Shown piece by piece: positions 16,307 through 25,001 of a stretch of 41,204 nt of DNA (within the stretch, counting starts at the first letter, position 1; the number at the start of each line of letters is the position of its first letter). The notes under the pieces are model-generated. The model searched no databases and was not told where the DNA came from. It was given only the letters and a program-made list of their open reading frames with translations. The stretch lies in NCBI GenBank assembly GCA_041677345.1, contig JBAYQE010000013.1, positions 1 to 41,204 of the forward strand, read 5' to 3'. Source of the stretch: JALOAT01 sp041677345 (GTDB lineage Bacteria > Pseudomonadota > Gammaproteobacteria > Thiohalomonadales > Thiohalomonadaceae). Both the position numbers and the translations under genes were made by a program.

Positions 16307-18709
16307 ATGGACGTCAATAGCACCCCCTATTTCCTGCTGCGCAGCGCCGGGGAGTTCGAGCACGATGCCGCGGAACTGTGTTGGAATACGGCGCTGGAGG
16401 CCCTGACGCTCGCCCAGAACCAGAGCCTCCGCCTGCCCGCCTCCGATCCCGCCGGGGCGCTCTCCGCCTGGCAGACGGCAACGCCGCTGGCCCTGGACAG
16501 CTTTAATCAGATGGCCCGGCTGAGCGGTGATCGGACCACCGTGGAATTCAACAGCGGGCGCGGCTTTCTCACGCTCCAGGACGACGCGCTGGCCGACGTG
16601 GCGGCCCCCCTGGGCGCCTTCGCCGACATGGCCCTGGGGGGGGACGGCCGCCTCGCCCTGCCATTCACCGACGGCACAAACCAGCACGGCCTCTTGGTGT
16701 TCCACCTGGTCCGCCGCTGGCAGACCCACTGCGATCTGAGCGCCGATCCCGCCGGGGATCCCCTGCCCCCTCCGCGCCGTGGCTGGGTGGACGGGGAAAA
16801 CCGGATCTGGATCGTCACCGCGAACCATCTGCTGCTGTGCGAGGGTGAGCCGCTCCCCCTTCCCTATGAGCCGCAGCCGGCGCGGTTCGAGCCGGAGATC
16901 CTCAATCCCGGTGCCCTGCGCCTGCGCTGGGCGCAAAGCCTGCCGGAAGGCTGGGAGGCACTGGCTGTGTGCGGCGACGATGCCTCCATCTATGTACTCG
17001 TTCACGACGGCAACGGCGCTCAGGCCATCGTGACGCGCCCCCGCGATCCTCGGGCCGACAGCGCGCTCCGCCTGCACGCCTGCGCCGGCGACCTCCCCTT
17101 CGTTATCGATCTCGCCCTCGCCGCCGACGCCAGCTATCCCATGCCCGGCCGCCTCGCGGCGCTCGCGCCGAAGGAGCTCGGCGACAGCGCCCTCCAAAAG
17201 CGCGATGCCGTCATCCTGGAACTCCGGTGGGACTCCGCCGGAAGCGCCGGCACCGCGCACCTGGTGCACGAACGCTATCCCATGCTCTCCCTGGCCGTGC
17301 CCCGCTTCGTCAGCAGCGCCGACGGCCAGCTCCGCTATCAGGCGGAGGAGGATCCCGACTACCCCGGGTTTGTACCCCGCCCGCGCGAGCTGCACGCCCT
17401 GCGCCGGCCCGAGTATCACCTGGAGGGGAGCGGCACCCTGGCCACGATCCTCGATTCGGGCCAGCCCGACACCCATTGGCACCGGCTCTATCTGGACGCC
17501 ACCATCCCCCCCGGCTGCGCCGTGGAGATCGGGGTGAAGCTCTGTGCAGGCAGCGATCCCGGCGATTGCACCGAGGCTGAGGTCATTCCGCAGCCTTCCC
17601 CCGTGTGGAACCCCCTCCCCTCGGAGCTGGGCTTCTCCCGCTCGCTCGCCGAGTGGAAACCGGGGGTCGGCGGTCTGTTCGAGCTCCTCCTGCAACGGCC
17701 CAAAGGGGCGGTGCGCCGCCTCACCGGCCGCTGCCTGCAGTTGCGGATCACCCTGCGCGGCAACGGCAGCCAGACCCCCTGCGTGCACGCCATCCGCGTC
17801 TACTACCCGCGCTTCTCCTACCAGGAGGCCTATCTGCCGGAGCTCTACCGCCAGGAGGCGGAGTCCGATCCTGGCGACGCCGCCGCCGCGGCCAACGGTG
17901 CCGATGTGCGGGAGCGGTTGCTGGCCGCCTTCGAGGGGGTGCTCACCCCCATCGAGGGGCGGATCGCCGCCAGCGATGAGCTGGTACACCCCGATGCCGC
18001 CCCAGCCGGCCACCTCCCCTGGCTGGCGGACGCGCTGGGCACCACGCTGCCTCTCCATTGGCCCGAGGCGCGCCGGCGCCGTCTGGTCCGGGAGGCCACC
18101 CTGGTGCAGCAATTCAAGGGAACGCTTTATGGGGTGAGCCTGGCCCTGGATATCGCCAGCGACGGCGGCGTGCAGCGCGGCGAGATCGTCCTGGTGGAGA
18201 ACTTCCGCCTGCGCCGCACGATGGCCACCCTCCTCGGAATCGCCATGGACGATGCCGAACACCCCCTGACACTGGGCACGGGCATGAGCGGCAACAGCAT
18301 CGTCGGCGACAGCCTGATCCTGTCGGAGAGCGACGCCCGCCAATTCCTGGCGCTCTTCTCTCCCGAGCTGGCCACCCTGGAGGAGGCGGCCCAGGTGAAG
18401 CAGTTCTTCGACGAGTACGCGCACAAGATCACCGTCTTGCTCCACGGCCGCGGCGCCCGCCTGCGCACCGTGGTGGAAGAGGTGCTGGCGGCCCAGCTCC
18501 CCGCCTGGCTGCAGTGGCGGATCTTCGAGACCGAACACCCGTTCGTGCTGGGGAACGCCCCCCTGCTGGCGGTGGACACCTTTATCGAAACCACGCCGGA
18601 GTTCCGCCGGGTCACTCTGAACGACACCTATTTGGGCCGGGAAGGGGTACTCAAGAATCCCGCGGCGTTTTCCCCCGCCGACGTCAATACGCTCGCGCCC
18701 GCACTTTGA
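16307..18709 (+). CDS. Baseplate protein with tail protein I domain (TIGR02242-like), Afp12-like
   Basis: An 800-aa protein. Residues about 1-500 look beta-rich and may be a repeat or propeller-like platform (repeated W-x-D-G/DGEN-RIWIV type strands). Residues about 505-720 resemble the tail protein I domain: YLPELYRQEAESD, LLAAFEGVLTPIEGRIA, LPWLADALGTTLPLHWPEAR, RRRLVREATLVQQFKGTLYG. In phage P2 and Afp this domain attaches the fibres to the baseplate wedge. It follows baseplate J by 17 bases and precedes three linked proteins that may dock on it. Confidence 0.85.
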   Translation: MDVNSTPYFLLRSAGEFEHDAAELCWNTALEALTLAQNQSLRLPASDPAGALSAWQTATPLALDSFNQMARLSGDRTTVEFNSGRGFLTLQDDALADVAAPLGAFADMALGGDGRLALPFTDGTNQHGLLVFHLVRRWQTHCDLSADPAGDPLPPPRRGWVDGENRIWIVTANHLLLCEGEPLPLPYEPQPARFEPEILNPGALRLRWAQSLPEGWEALAVCGDDASIYVLVHDGNGAQAIVTRPRDPRADSALRLHACAGDLPFVIDLALAADASYPMPGRLAALAPKELGDSALQKRDAVILELRWDSAGSAGTAHLVHERYPMLSLAVPRFVSSADGQLRYQAEEDPDYPGFVPRPRELHALRRPEYHLEGSGTLATILDSGQPDTHWHRLYLDATIPPGCAVEIGVKLCAGSDPGDCTEAEVIPQPSPVWNPLPSELGFSRSLAEWKPGVGGLFELLLQRPKGAVRRLTGRCLQLRITLRGNGSQTPCVHAIRVYYPRFSYQEAYLPELYRQEAESDPGDAAAAANGADVRERLLAAFEGVLTPIEGRIAASDELVHPDAAPAGHLPWLADALGTTLPLHWPEARRRRLVREATLVQQFKGTLYGVSLALDIASDGGVQRGEIVLVENFRLRRTMATLLGIAMDDAEHPLTLGTGMSGNSIVGDSLILSESDARQFLALFSPELATLEEAAQVKQFFDEYAHKITVLLHGRGARLRTVVEEVLAAQLPAWLQWRIFETEHPFVLGNAPLLAVDTFIETTPEFRRVTLNDTYLGREGVLKNPAAFSPADVNTLAPAL

Positions 18710-18718
18710 GGAGGCTGA

Positions 18719-19609
18719 ATGGAGACCAACGACGATTTCACCACCCTGGAACAGGACGCCACCCTGGCGGAACCCCTGCGACGGGTGGCCTACGAAGCGG
18801 GCATGATGCTGGGGCTGGAAGCCACCCGGGACGAACAGGCCTATCACCGCCGCCGCCTCAACCGCCATCACTACTGGCTCCAGGGCCACGGCACCCTCGC
18901 GGGCATGCGGGTGAGCATGGAGAGTCTCGCCAACCCCGACGACTCCGTTGCCGTACGCCTGCTGGTGGGCCCCGGGATCGGCATCGACGGTCTGGGGCGG
19001 GAGGTGCTGATCCACGAAACCTACTGCGTCGACCTCGGCCGGTGGCTGGCGGCCCAGAGCGAGGAGGATCTGCGCGAAGGCTACGACGATGCCGCCGACA
19101 AACTCTGGCTGAAGGTGTGCGTGCGCCAGAAGGATTGCCCCGTGGCTCAGCAGCCGGTGCTGGCGCGCAAGCTCAACCTGAGCACGGACGCCGTGCAGCC
19201 GAGCCGCACCGCCGACGGCGTGATGCTGGAGCTTATCCCCGAACTGCCTCCCGGCGATGACGAGGAGGGCTACCGACCCTGGGCCAACCACCCCCCGGTG
19301 GCCGACGTCCTGCCCACCCTCACCGATGCCGAGCAGGCGACCCTGGCCGCCTTGGCCGCGGAGAGCCCCGCCCGCGCCCAGCTGGAGCTCCACGCCCGCC
19401 TGTTGCACGCGCTGGACGGCGGGATAGACACCAGGGAAGTCAACGATCAGTTCGAACGGGGCGCGCGGCTCCTGCTGGCCCGCATCGCCATCGAGACGAC
19501 CGACGTCAACGCCCTGGTGGTCAATCCCGAACGGATCGAGATCAACAATCTGGCGCGTCCCTTCCTGGTCAGCGCCAGTCAGCTGGCCTGGCTCGCCCGC
19601 CAGTCCTGA
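18719..19609 (+). CDS. eCIS accessory protein, first of three sharing an N-terminal domain
   Basis: A 296-aa protein with strong GAGGAGG ribosome site. Residues 24-105 (MMLGLEATRDEQAYHRRRLN ... GHGTLAGMRV ... GPGIGIDGLGREVLI) share a pattern with the next two proteins: a helix with (E/D)QxY and RL, a Gly-(I/T)-x-x-G turn, then PGxAxDxxGRx(I/V). The rest is helical and charged. I know this motif from proteins next to baseplate genes in non-Afp eCIS loci, but no function is established. It may bind the baseplate or the wall-facing tip. It is the smallest of the three and may be the shared domain with little else. Confidence 0.7.
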   Translation: METNDDFTTLEQDATLAEPLRRVAYEAGMMLGLEATRDEQAYHRRRLNRHHYWLQGHGTLAGMRVSMESLANPDDSVAVRLLVGPGIGIDGLGREVLIHETYCVDLGRWLAAQSEEDLREGYDDAADKLWLKVCVRQKDCPVAQQPVLARKLNLSTDAVQPSRTADGVMLELIPELPPGDDEEGYRPWANHPPVADVLPTLTDAEQATLAALAAESPARAQLELHARLLHALDGGIDTREVNDQFERGARLLLARIAIETTDVNALVVNPERIEINNLARPFLVSASQLAWLARQS

Positions 19610-19622
19610 ACGGAGGCCAACG

Positions 19623-21320
19623 ATGAGCGACATTATGTTCCAACCCCTGGGCAAGAAGACCCTTGCCGCCAACGGGCTCGACTCCATCGCCGACATCGAT
19701 CCACGCCTTACCCGAACCCATTACTTCGACGGCCGGCTCCTCACCGCCGAGGATCTGACGCGGGATCAAATCTACGTGGACCAGCGTCTGCGGGAGCTGG
19801 GGCGGGTGCTGGGCAACGGCATCATGGGCGGCCTTGAGCTGAGTTTCGATTGCTTCACCGGCGTGCTCACCCTTCAGCCCGGACAGGCGCTCACCCCCGC
19901 CGGGCGGGTGCTGGAGCTGGGGAGCCCCCTGGAGGTGAATCTGGGCGACCGCGCCCTGATCTCCTCCCTCAACGATGGCAACTACCGCCGTTTCAACCGC
20001 GCCCTCTATGCGGTGGTATTGCGTTACGCCGAGGTGAACACCGACATCGCCGAGGTGTTCCCCAAGGATCTCAGCGCCAGGCGCGGCTTCGAATACGCCA
20101 CGGTGACCGAATCGGTGCAGATGGGACTGGTCCCCCTGCCTCTGCCGCTGCCGCAGCAGAGCCCGCTGCTGGTGCGCTCCCGCCTCATGGCGGAACTCTT
20201 CGGCAACGATCTGAGCGGCACGATCCCGGAAGACGCCGTGGCCCTCGGGATCCTCGCTATCCAGGACGACACCCCGCAATGGCTCGATGCGGAGCTGTTG
20301 CGCCATCCGGTGCGCGCCGAACCGGAACCGAGCGATCGCCAAGCCGATCTCTCGCGGCAGTATGAAAAGCTGCTCACGGACATCCTCACCGCCCGCACCA
20401 GCGGCGGCCTGAGCGGCGATTTTCACGCCACCGATTACTTTTCCCTGCTGCCGCCGGTGGGGACGCTGCCGAAGGACGCGGTGGATCCGGTCAAGGGGCG
20501 CCAGGGCTTCTTCCCGGAGAACTACCAGGTGGCCATCGCCCCCATCCGCCACTCCGACATCGAACTCATCAAGGCCGAATCCCTGGCGCTGCCCCCCATC
20601 AATCTCAGCGGTGGCGAGCCGGTCAACGTGATGGTGCTGGTGCCCCTCTCCAACTACGACTACGGGATCTACGCCTCGCCCCTCGAACGGGAGTACGACG
20701 CGGCGAGCCGGCGCCTGCCCCAGATCGACCCGTTGCGGCTCAAGCTCTATCCGATCCGCTCCCCCCACGCCCTCGATACCGACGCCCCTCAGTGGCAGGC
20801 GCTGTGGGACAGGCTCGGGTCAAATCAACCCTTCTATGTCCGCCGCCCCTCCCGTGCCGCCGAAAACGCCATCAGCGGTATCGTGCTGGCGCTCGGGGCC
20901 CCGGTGCTGGCTCCGGAGGAGGCTGTCGAAGGGGGCAACCCGGCCATCGAAGGCGGCCTGATTCAGGACGAAGATGCGGTGTTCCTGAGCCGGATGGGCC
21001 TGAACACGCTCGCCGAATTGCGCCCGCCGCAGGATGAGGCGGGGCAGAAAGCCGTCGATGACATGGCGCTTCAGTTTGGCGGCAGCGCCTACGTCGTACG
21101 GCAGACCGCCCTTCTCCTGACGCTCATGGGGCGCGAATATGACCTCCTGACGTGGCAGACCCTCTACGCCCTGGCGGGGAACGGGTACCTGGAGGATTTC
21201 CGCCTCGTTATCGCCAGTTCCGATCCGGGCATTCCCCTCCCCCAACTGGTCGTCGACTCGGGCGAGGCGATGATGCTGGAACCGGGCCTTATCAGCCAGT
21301 GGGCCGATCTGGTGCCCTGA
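19623..21320 (+). CDS. eCIS accessory protein, second of three sharing an N-terminal domain
   Basis: A 565-aa protein. Residues 33-110 carry the clearest version of the shared domain: HYFDGRLLTAEDLTRDQIYV, a VLGNGIMGGLELSF turn, LQPGQALTPAGRVLELG. The remaining residues are mixed, with several strand-rich stretches (NVMVLVPLSNYDYGIYASPL) and no membrane segment or known fold. A GGAGG site precedes ATG 19623, 13 bases after the previous stop. Role not known; a baseplate-bound spacer or fibre adaptor is consistent with its place after the tail protein I gene. Confidence 0.72.
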   Translation: MSDIMFQPLGKKTLAANGLDSIADIDPRLTRTHYFDGRLLTAEDLTRDQIYVDQRLRELGRVLGNGIMGGLELSFDCFTGVLTLQPGQALTPAGRVLELGSPLEVNLGDRALISSLNDGNYRRFNRALYAVVLRYAEVNTDIAEVFPKDLSARRGFEYATVTESVQMGLVPLPLPLPQQSPLLVRSRLMAELFGNDLSGTIPEDAVALGILAIQDDTPQWLDAELLRHPVRAEPEPSDRQADLSRQYEKLLTDILTARTSGGLSGDFHATDYFSLLPPVGTLPKDAVDPVKGRQGFFPENYQVAIAPIRHSDIELIKAESLALPPINLSGGEPVNVMVLVPLSNYDYGIYASPLEREYDAASRRLPQIDPLRLKLYPIRSPHALDTDAPQWQALWDRLGSNQPFYVRRPSRAAENAISGIVLALGAPVLAPEEAVEGGNPAIEGGLIQDEDAVFLSRMGLNTLAELRPPQDEAGQKAVDDMALQFGGSAYVVRQTALLLTLMGREYDLLTWQTLYALAGNGYLEDFRLVIASSDPGIPLPQLVVDSGEAMMLEPGLISQWADLVP

Positions 21321-21338
21321 AGCAAGGAGTAGCGCGCC

Positions 21339-24300
21339 ATGACCCTGATTCTGCTCCACGAGCCGGTGGCCAGTATCCCCGCCGGAAGCGCACGCCGTTT
21401 CGAGCGGGTGCACATGTTCCCCGGCCGCCACCTCGGCGAAGAGGAGTTCGAGCGCGAACAGGCCTACATGGACATGCGGCTGACCTCCCTGCTGCGGGGA
21501 CGGACCGCCTCCGGCATTGTCCATGGATTACAGCTCACCCTCGGCCCCCGGGGGGCCGAGACCGACGGGTTCGTGGTCAATCCAGGCCTCGCGGTGGATG
21601 CCGGCGGCCGGGCCATCACCCTCTACCACCCCCTGCACGCGGAGTGGCGGTACCTCATCGACGTTTGGCTCGACGCCAACGGCGTGGACGACCCCACCGG
21701 GGTCTATTACCTGCTGCTGCGGCGCGATGGGGGGCGAATCGACGCCCCGGCCGTCGATCCCTGCCAACGCAAGGAGCTGGACCCTACCCGCGACACCCGC
21801 CTCGTGGTCACCGGCACCCTGGGGCTGCACCGGCTCAACATCGCCCCGAGCGCCCTCACCAGTGGCGTTTTTTCCCGCGAGCTGATTGAAAACTGGGTGG
21901 CGGCGGACCGGGTGGACGGCGCCTTCATGACCGCCCTCGGCAGCGCCGTGCCCCTGGCGCTGGTGGCCATCGCCCCCAACGCGAAGGGCCAGTTCCATCC
22001 GCAATGGATCTCGGTGGAGGCGGGGCGCTACGAGGCGCTGCCCGCCAGCGGTTACCGGGTGCTGCTGAGCCAGACCGGCGCCGCCATGCGCCGGGTGATG
22101 GAGCGGGCCGCCCTGGAACTGGGCGAAGGGGACTCCCTCGCCGATTTCCTGAAAGACAACCTGCACCTCAATTTTCTCCCGGCGGCGGGCCAGCTCCCCC
22201 TGGACTGGCTGCAGAACCCCGACGCCGTCTCCCCCACCCTGCTCTGGCTACCGGAGCAGTCGGCCTCGGGCAAACACCACCTGGGGATCGACATGGTGCC
22301 GGTGCCGGAGGAGGCGATTCCGGAGCTGCTGAACCGGCACATCGCGCGACGGGTAATTGACGTGCGCCAGCCCGCCGGCGACAAGATCCGTCTCCTGCTG
22401 GCGGTGAACGAGCCGGACTATCGCCCCGATCTGCTCGACATTCCCCAGATCGACGAGCGGCTGGCGCAGGACGTGTTCCGTTTCTACATGCGCGCCTACG
22501 ACGCTTGGTACAAATGGCGGGAACAGTTCGATTACCTCTACTATCTGGAGCCCTCCGACGAGCCCCCCCTGGCAACCCCCGAGGAGACGGTCGCGAAGGA
22601 AAAACGGGTGCTGGACCCGGCGCAGTTCAAGCAGCTGGATCTCCCAAAGCCGGACCTCCCTCCCGTGGTGCCGCTCGCCTTTTACGAAGATTTCCTAAAA
22701 CGCGCAGCCGCGCAGCTCGATCCGGGCAACAGCGACATCCCCTATCCGTTCGACAGGGACCTCAAAAGCGATCCACTCTTCGCGCCCGGGTTCTACACGA
22801 AATGGCTGGTCGACGGCGCCCCCTCCGAGGTCGCACCGCCCGCGGAAGACGGCCTGGTGATCCAATACTCCGTGGGCCTCGTGGAGCTGGAGGCCATTGA
22901 AAACCAGGCCCGCGCCATGCGCGCGCGGGTGGAGAAGACCCGCGACCTCCTGCTCCTCATGCGCCAGCAACTGGATTCGCAGACCGTCGCCCTGGCGGCG
23001 CTGGCGGGGGGCGTCGCGGGCGACGGCAGCGGGTTGCAGGTGGCGCGCTGGCTTCCCTACGCCGACATGCAGAAGGTGACGCCCGATGTCGCGACCACGC
23101 AGGCCGCCCCCGCCCCCGTCACCGGCGTGACCGGCACCGGCGCCTACCGGACCTCGTTTAACTGGACCGCCGCCACCACCGCCGTCAACCCCCGGCTCGC
23201 GAGCAAGCCGCAGACCTTCTCCGCCCTGGAACTGGGGATCAACGCCAACAGGCTGAACCTGCTTTCGCAGATCGCCAGACAACCGGTGAACAAGCCCGCC
23301 TTCGAGGCCAAGGAGTACCGTTTCGGCGTCATCGACCACATCAGCCCCGAAATCAACGAGTACGCCAAGGCCTACTTCGGCATGAGGGAGCTGCTGGTTT
23401 CGCTCAAGGATCTGTTCGACTCCACCGACGCCTCTTCGCTGCGCAGCGACCTCCAGCGCGTGGGCCGCGCCGACGAGGCGGGCGAGGGCCCCGGCGACGT
23501 CAGCCCCTTTGAACGCAGCAGCCGCCTGGAATCCCCGTCGGTGCTGGACAATCTGGCCACCAAGGCGGCCACGGCCAATGGCGTCGTCGACGCCAGGAAG
23601 CGCTCGCTGCTCCTGACCCAGTACCGCTACCACGCCCTGTTCAAGGCGGGGCGCATCCTCACCCAGTGGATCGCCATCTGCGAAGCGCGCTACAGCACCC
23701 TGGAGCGGCGGCTGCAAGGGAAGCTCAGCGAGCGGACCGCCAAGATGGGACAACTGGAGAAGCTGGCGGGGATGATCCGCGTGGCGCGCGAAACCCTGGA
23801 AAATCTCGACCGCTTCCGCGTCGAGCAATTGGGCGATTACGGCGTCGCCCAGCGTCTGCTGGAAGAGGACTGGCGCCGCGTCTACGCGGTGAACAAGGAG
23901 AGGAGCCGCATCCTCACCACCGCATTGCGCGGACTCTACTATGTCCGGGTGCGCGCGGCGCCGGTCAGCGCGGCGCTGGCCGATCCCCTCGCCCTGCGCC
24001 ATGGCGGCGGCGGCGACGTCATACCGGGATGCGACTGGGAGGTGGATGTGGATCTCCCCGAAGCGCTGACGCCGTTCTTCCAGACGGTCTGCGAAATCCC
24101 CATGGACGACTGGGTGCGCCTGAAGCCGCTGCACGCGCGGCTGCCTGCCTTCGGTCAGCTCGATTTTCTCGGCCAGATCCGGCAGTCGCGTTTCAAGGCG
24201 CGTCCTGCCGTCCTACCCACCAGCGCCGGCACGGGCTCGCTCCAGGCGCGCCTGCAGACGGTGTACATGCAGAACCGCGCCGTCATGCAGCAGTGGTCCT

Positions 24301-24986
24301 CATTCACGCTCCCCGCTTTGATGGCGAGCCGCCTGCAACTCCAGGCCGAAGCGGCCAAAATACTTTCGCTAGAGGATCTCGCCCTGGTCAGCGGCCCCTT
24401 GCGCAAGGAGGCGCAGGATCTCAAGGACCGGCTGGAAAAGGCCGCCGCCTGCCTGCTCGAACGGCTCAGCGTCCTTCCGGGCTCCATCCGCCTGCAGTGG
24501 GGCCAACTGGCGGAGGACGACCGGATCCGCGTGGAGGATGTCTCCTGGTGGCCCGGCCTGGAGCGCGCGGAGGCGGACGACTTCAACGCCACCCGCACCG
24601 TGGCGGAGCTGATCGCCTGGTGGTTCGCGCAACTGGCTCCCGACGCCCCGGCCAACAGCCGCAGCGCCTACCGCAACATGATCCGCGCCCTGCTCATCCA
24701 TGCCTCCCTCGGGGATCCCCAGGAGATCGTCCACGGAAGCGTCCATGCGGCGCCGGGGCGGACCCGCGTGGGCGAAAGGCTGCAGGTGAAGCTGAATCGC
24801 GCCCCCGCGCCGGGCACCCGTCTGCAACTCCTCGATCCCGATCAACGGGTGGTGGCCCTGCTCGCGGTGGAGGATCACACCCCCGACAGCACGCGCGTCA
24901 GCATCGTGGATCTGGTGCAACCCGAGATCCGGATCGATTCGCGCTTCCGCGTGGTGGCCAGCAAGCTCACCAAGCAGAAGCTGTAG
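21339..24986 (+). CDS. Large eCIS accessory protein with shared N-terminal domain and coiled coils
   Basis: A 1215-aa protein, third of the related trio. Residues 22-100 show the shared domain (HMFPGRHLGEEEFEREQAYM, SGIVHGLQLTLGP, NPGLAVDAGGRAITLY). Two helical coiled-coil stretches follow, around 515-560 (LEAIENQARAMRARVEKTRD) and 785-870 (LERRLQGKLSERTAKMGQLE), plus a helical region about 995-1060, and a small C-terminal beta domain (about 1130-1215). The length and helices would suit a fibre, a baseplate-spanning rod or a tape measure; none can be chosen from sequence alone. An AAGGAG site precedes ATG 21339. Confidence 0.72.
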   Translation: MTLILLHEPVASIPAGSARRFERVHMFPGRHLGEEEFEREQAYMDMRLTSLLRGRTASGIVHGLQLTLGPRGAETDGFVVNPGLAVDAGGRAITLYHPLHAEWRYLIDVWLDANGVDDPTGVYYLLLRRDGGRIDAPAVDPCQRKELDPTRDTRLVVTGTLGLHRLNIAPSALTSGVFSRELIENWVAADRVDGAFMTALGSAVPLALVAIAPNAKGQFHPQWISVEAGRYEALPASGYRVLLSQTGAAMRRVMERAALELGEGDSLADFLKDNLHLNFLPAAGQLPLDWLQNPDAVSPTLLWLPEQSASGKHHLGIDMVPVPEEAIPELLNRHIARRVIDVRQPAGDKIRLLLAVNEPDYRPDLLDIPQIDERLAQDVFRFYMRAYDAWYKWREQFDYLYYLEPSDEPPLATPEETVAKEKRVLDPAQFKQLDLPKPDLPPVVPLAFYEDFLKRAAAQLDPGNSDIPYPFDRDLKSDPLFAPGFYTKWLVDGAPSEVAPPAEDGLVIQYSVGLVELEAIENQARAMRARVEKTRDLLLLMRQQLDSQTVALAALAGGVAGDGSGLQVARWLPYADMQKVTPDVATTQAAPAPVTGVTGTGAYRTSFNWTAATTAVNPRLASKPQTFSALELGINANRLNLLSQIARQPVNKPAFEAKEYRFGVIDHISPEINEYAKAYFGMRELLVSLKDLFDSTDASSLRSDLQRVGRADEAGEGPGDVSPFERSSRLESPSVLDNLATKAATANGVVDARKRSLLLTQYRYHALFKAGRILTQWIAICEARYSTLERRLQGKLSERTAKMGQLEKLAGMIRVARETLENLDRFRVEQLGDYGVAQRLLEEDWRRVYAVNKERSRILTTALRGLYYVRVRAAPVSAALADPLALRHGGGGDVIPGCDWEVDVDLPEALTPFFQTVCEIPMDDWVRLKPLHARLPAFGQLDFLGQIRQSRFKARPAVLPTSAGTGSLQARLQTVYMQNRAVMQQWSSFTLPALMASRLQLQAEAAKILSLEDLALVSGPLRKEAQDLKDRLEKAAACLLERLSVLPGSIRLQWGQLAEDDRIRVEDVSWWPGLERAEADDFNATRTVAELIAWWFAQLAPDAPANSRSAYRNMIRALLIHASLGDPQEIVHGSVHAAPGRTRVGERLQVKLNRAPAPGTRLQLLDPDQRVVALLAVEDHTPDSTRVSIVDLVQPEIRIDSRFRVVASKLTKQKL

Positions 24987-25001
24987 CCACCGTCACCGGA
25001 T

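Noticed and set aside
16145..19696. 1183-codon minus-strand frame across the tail protein I gene
   Set aside because: Shadow frame of high-GC coding DNA; runs through two plus-strand genes and their junction without a start context or motifs.
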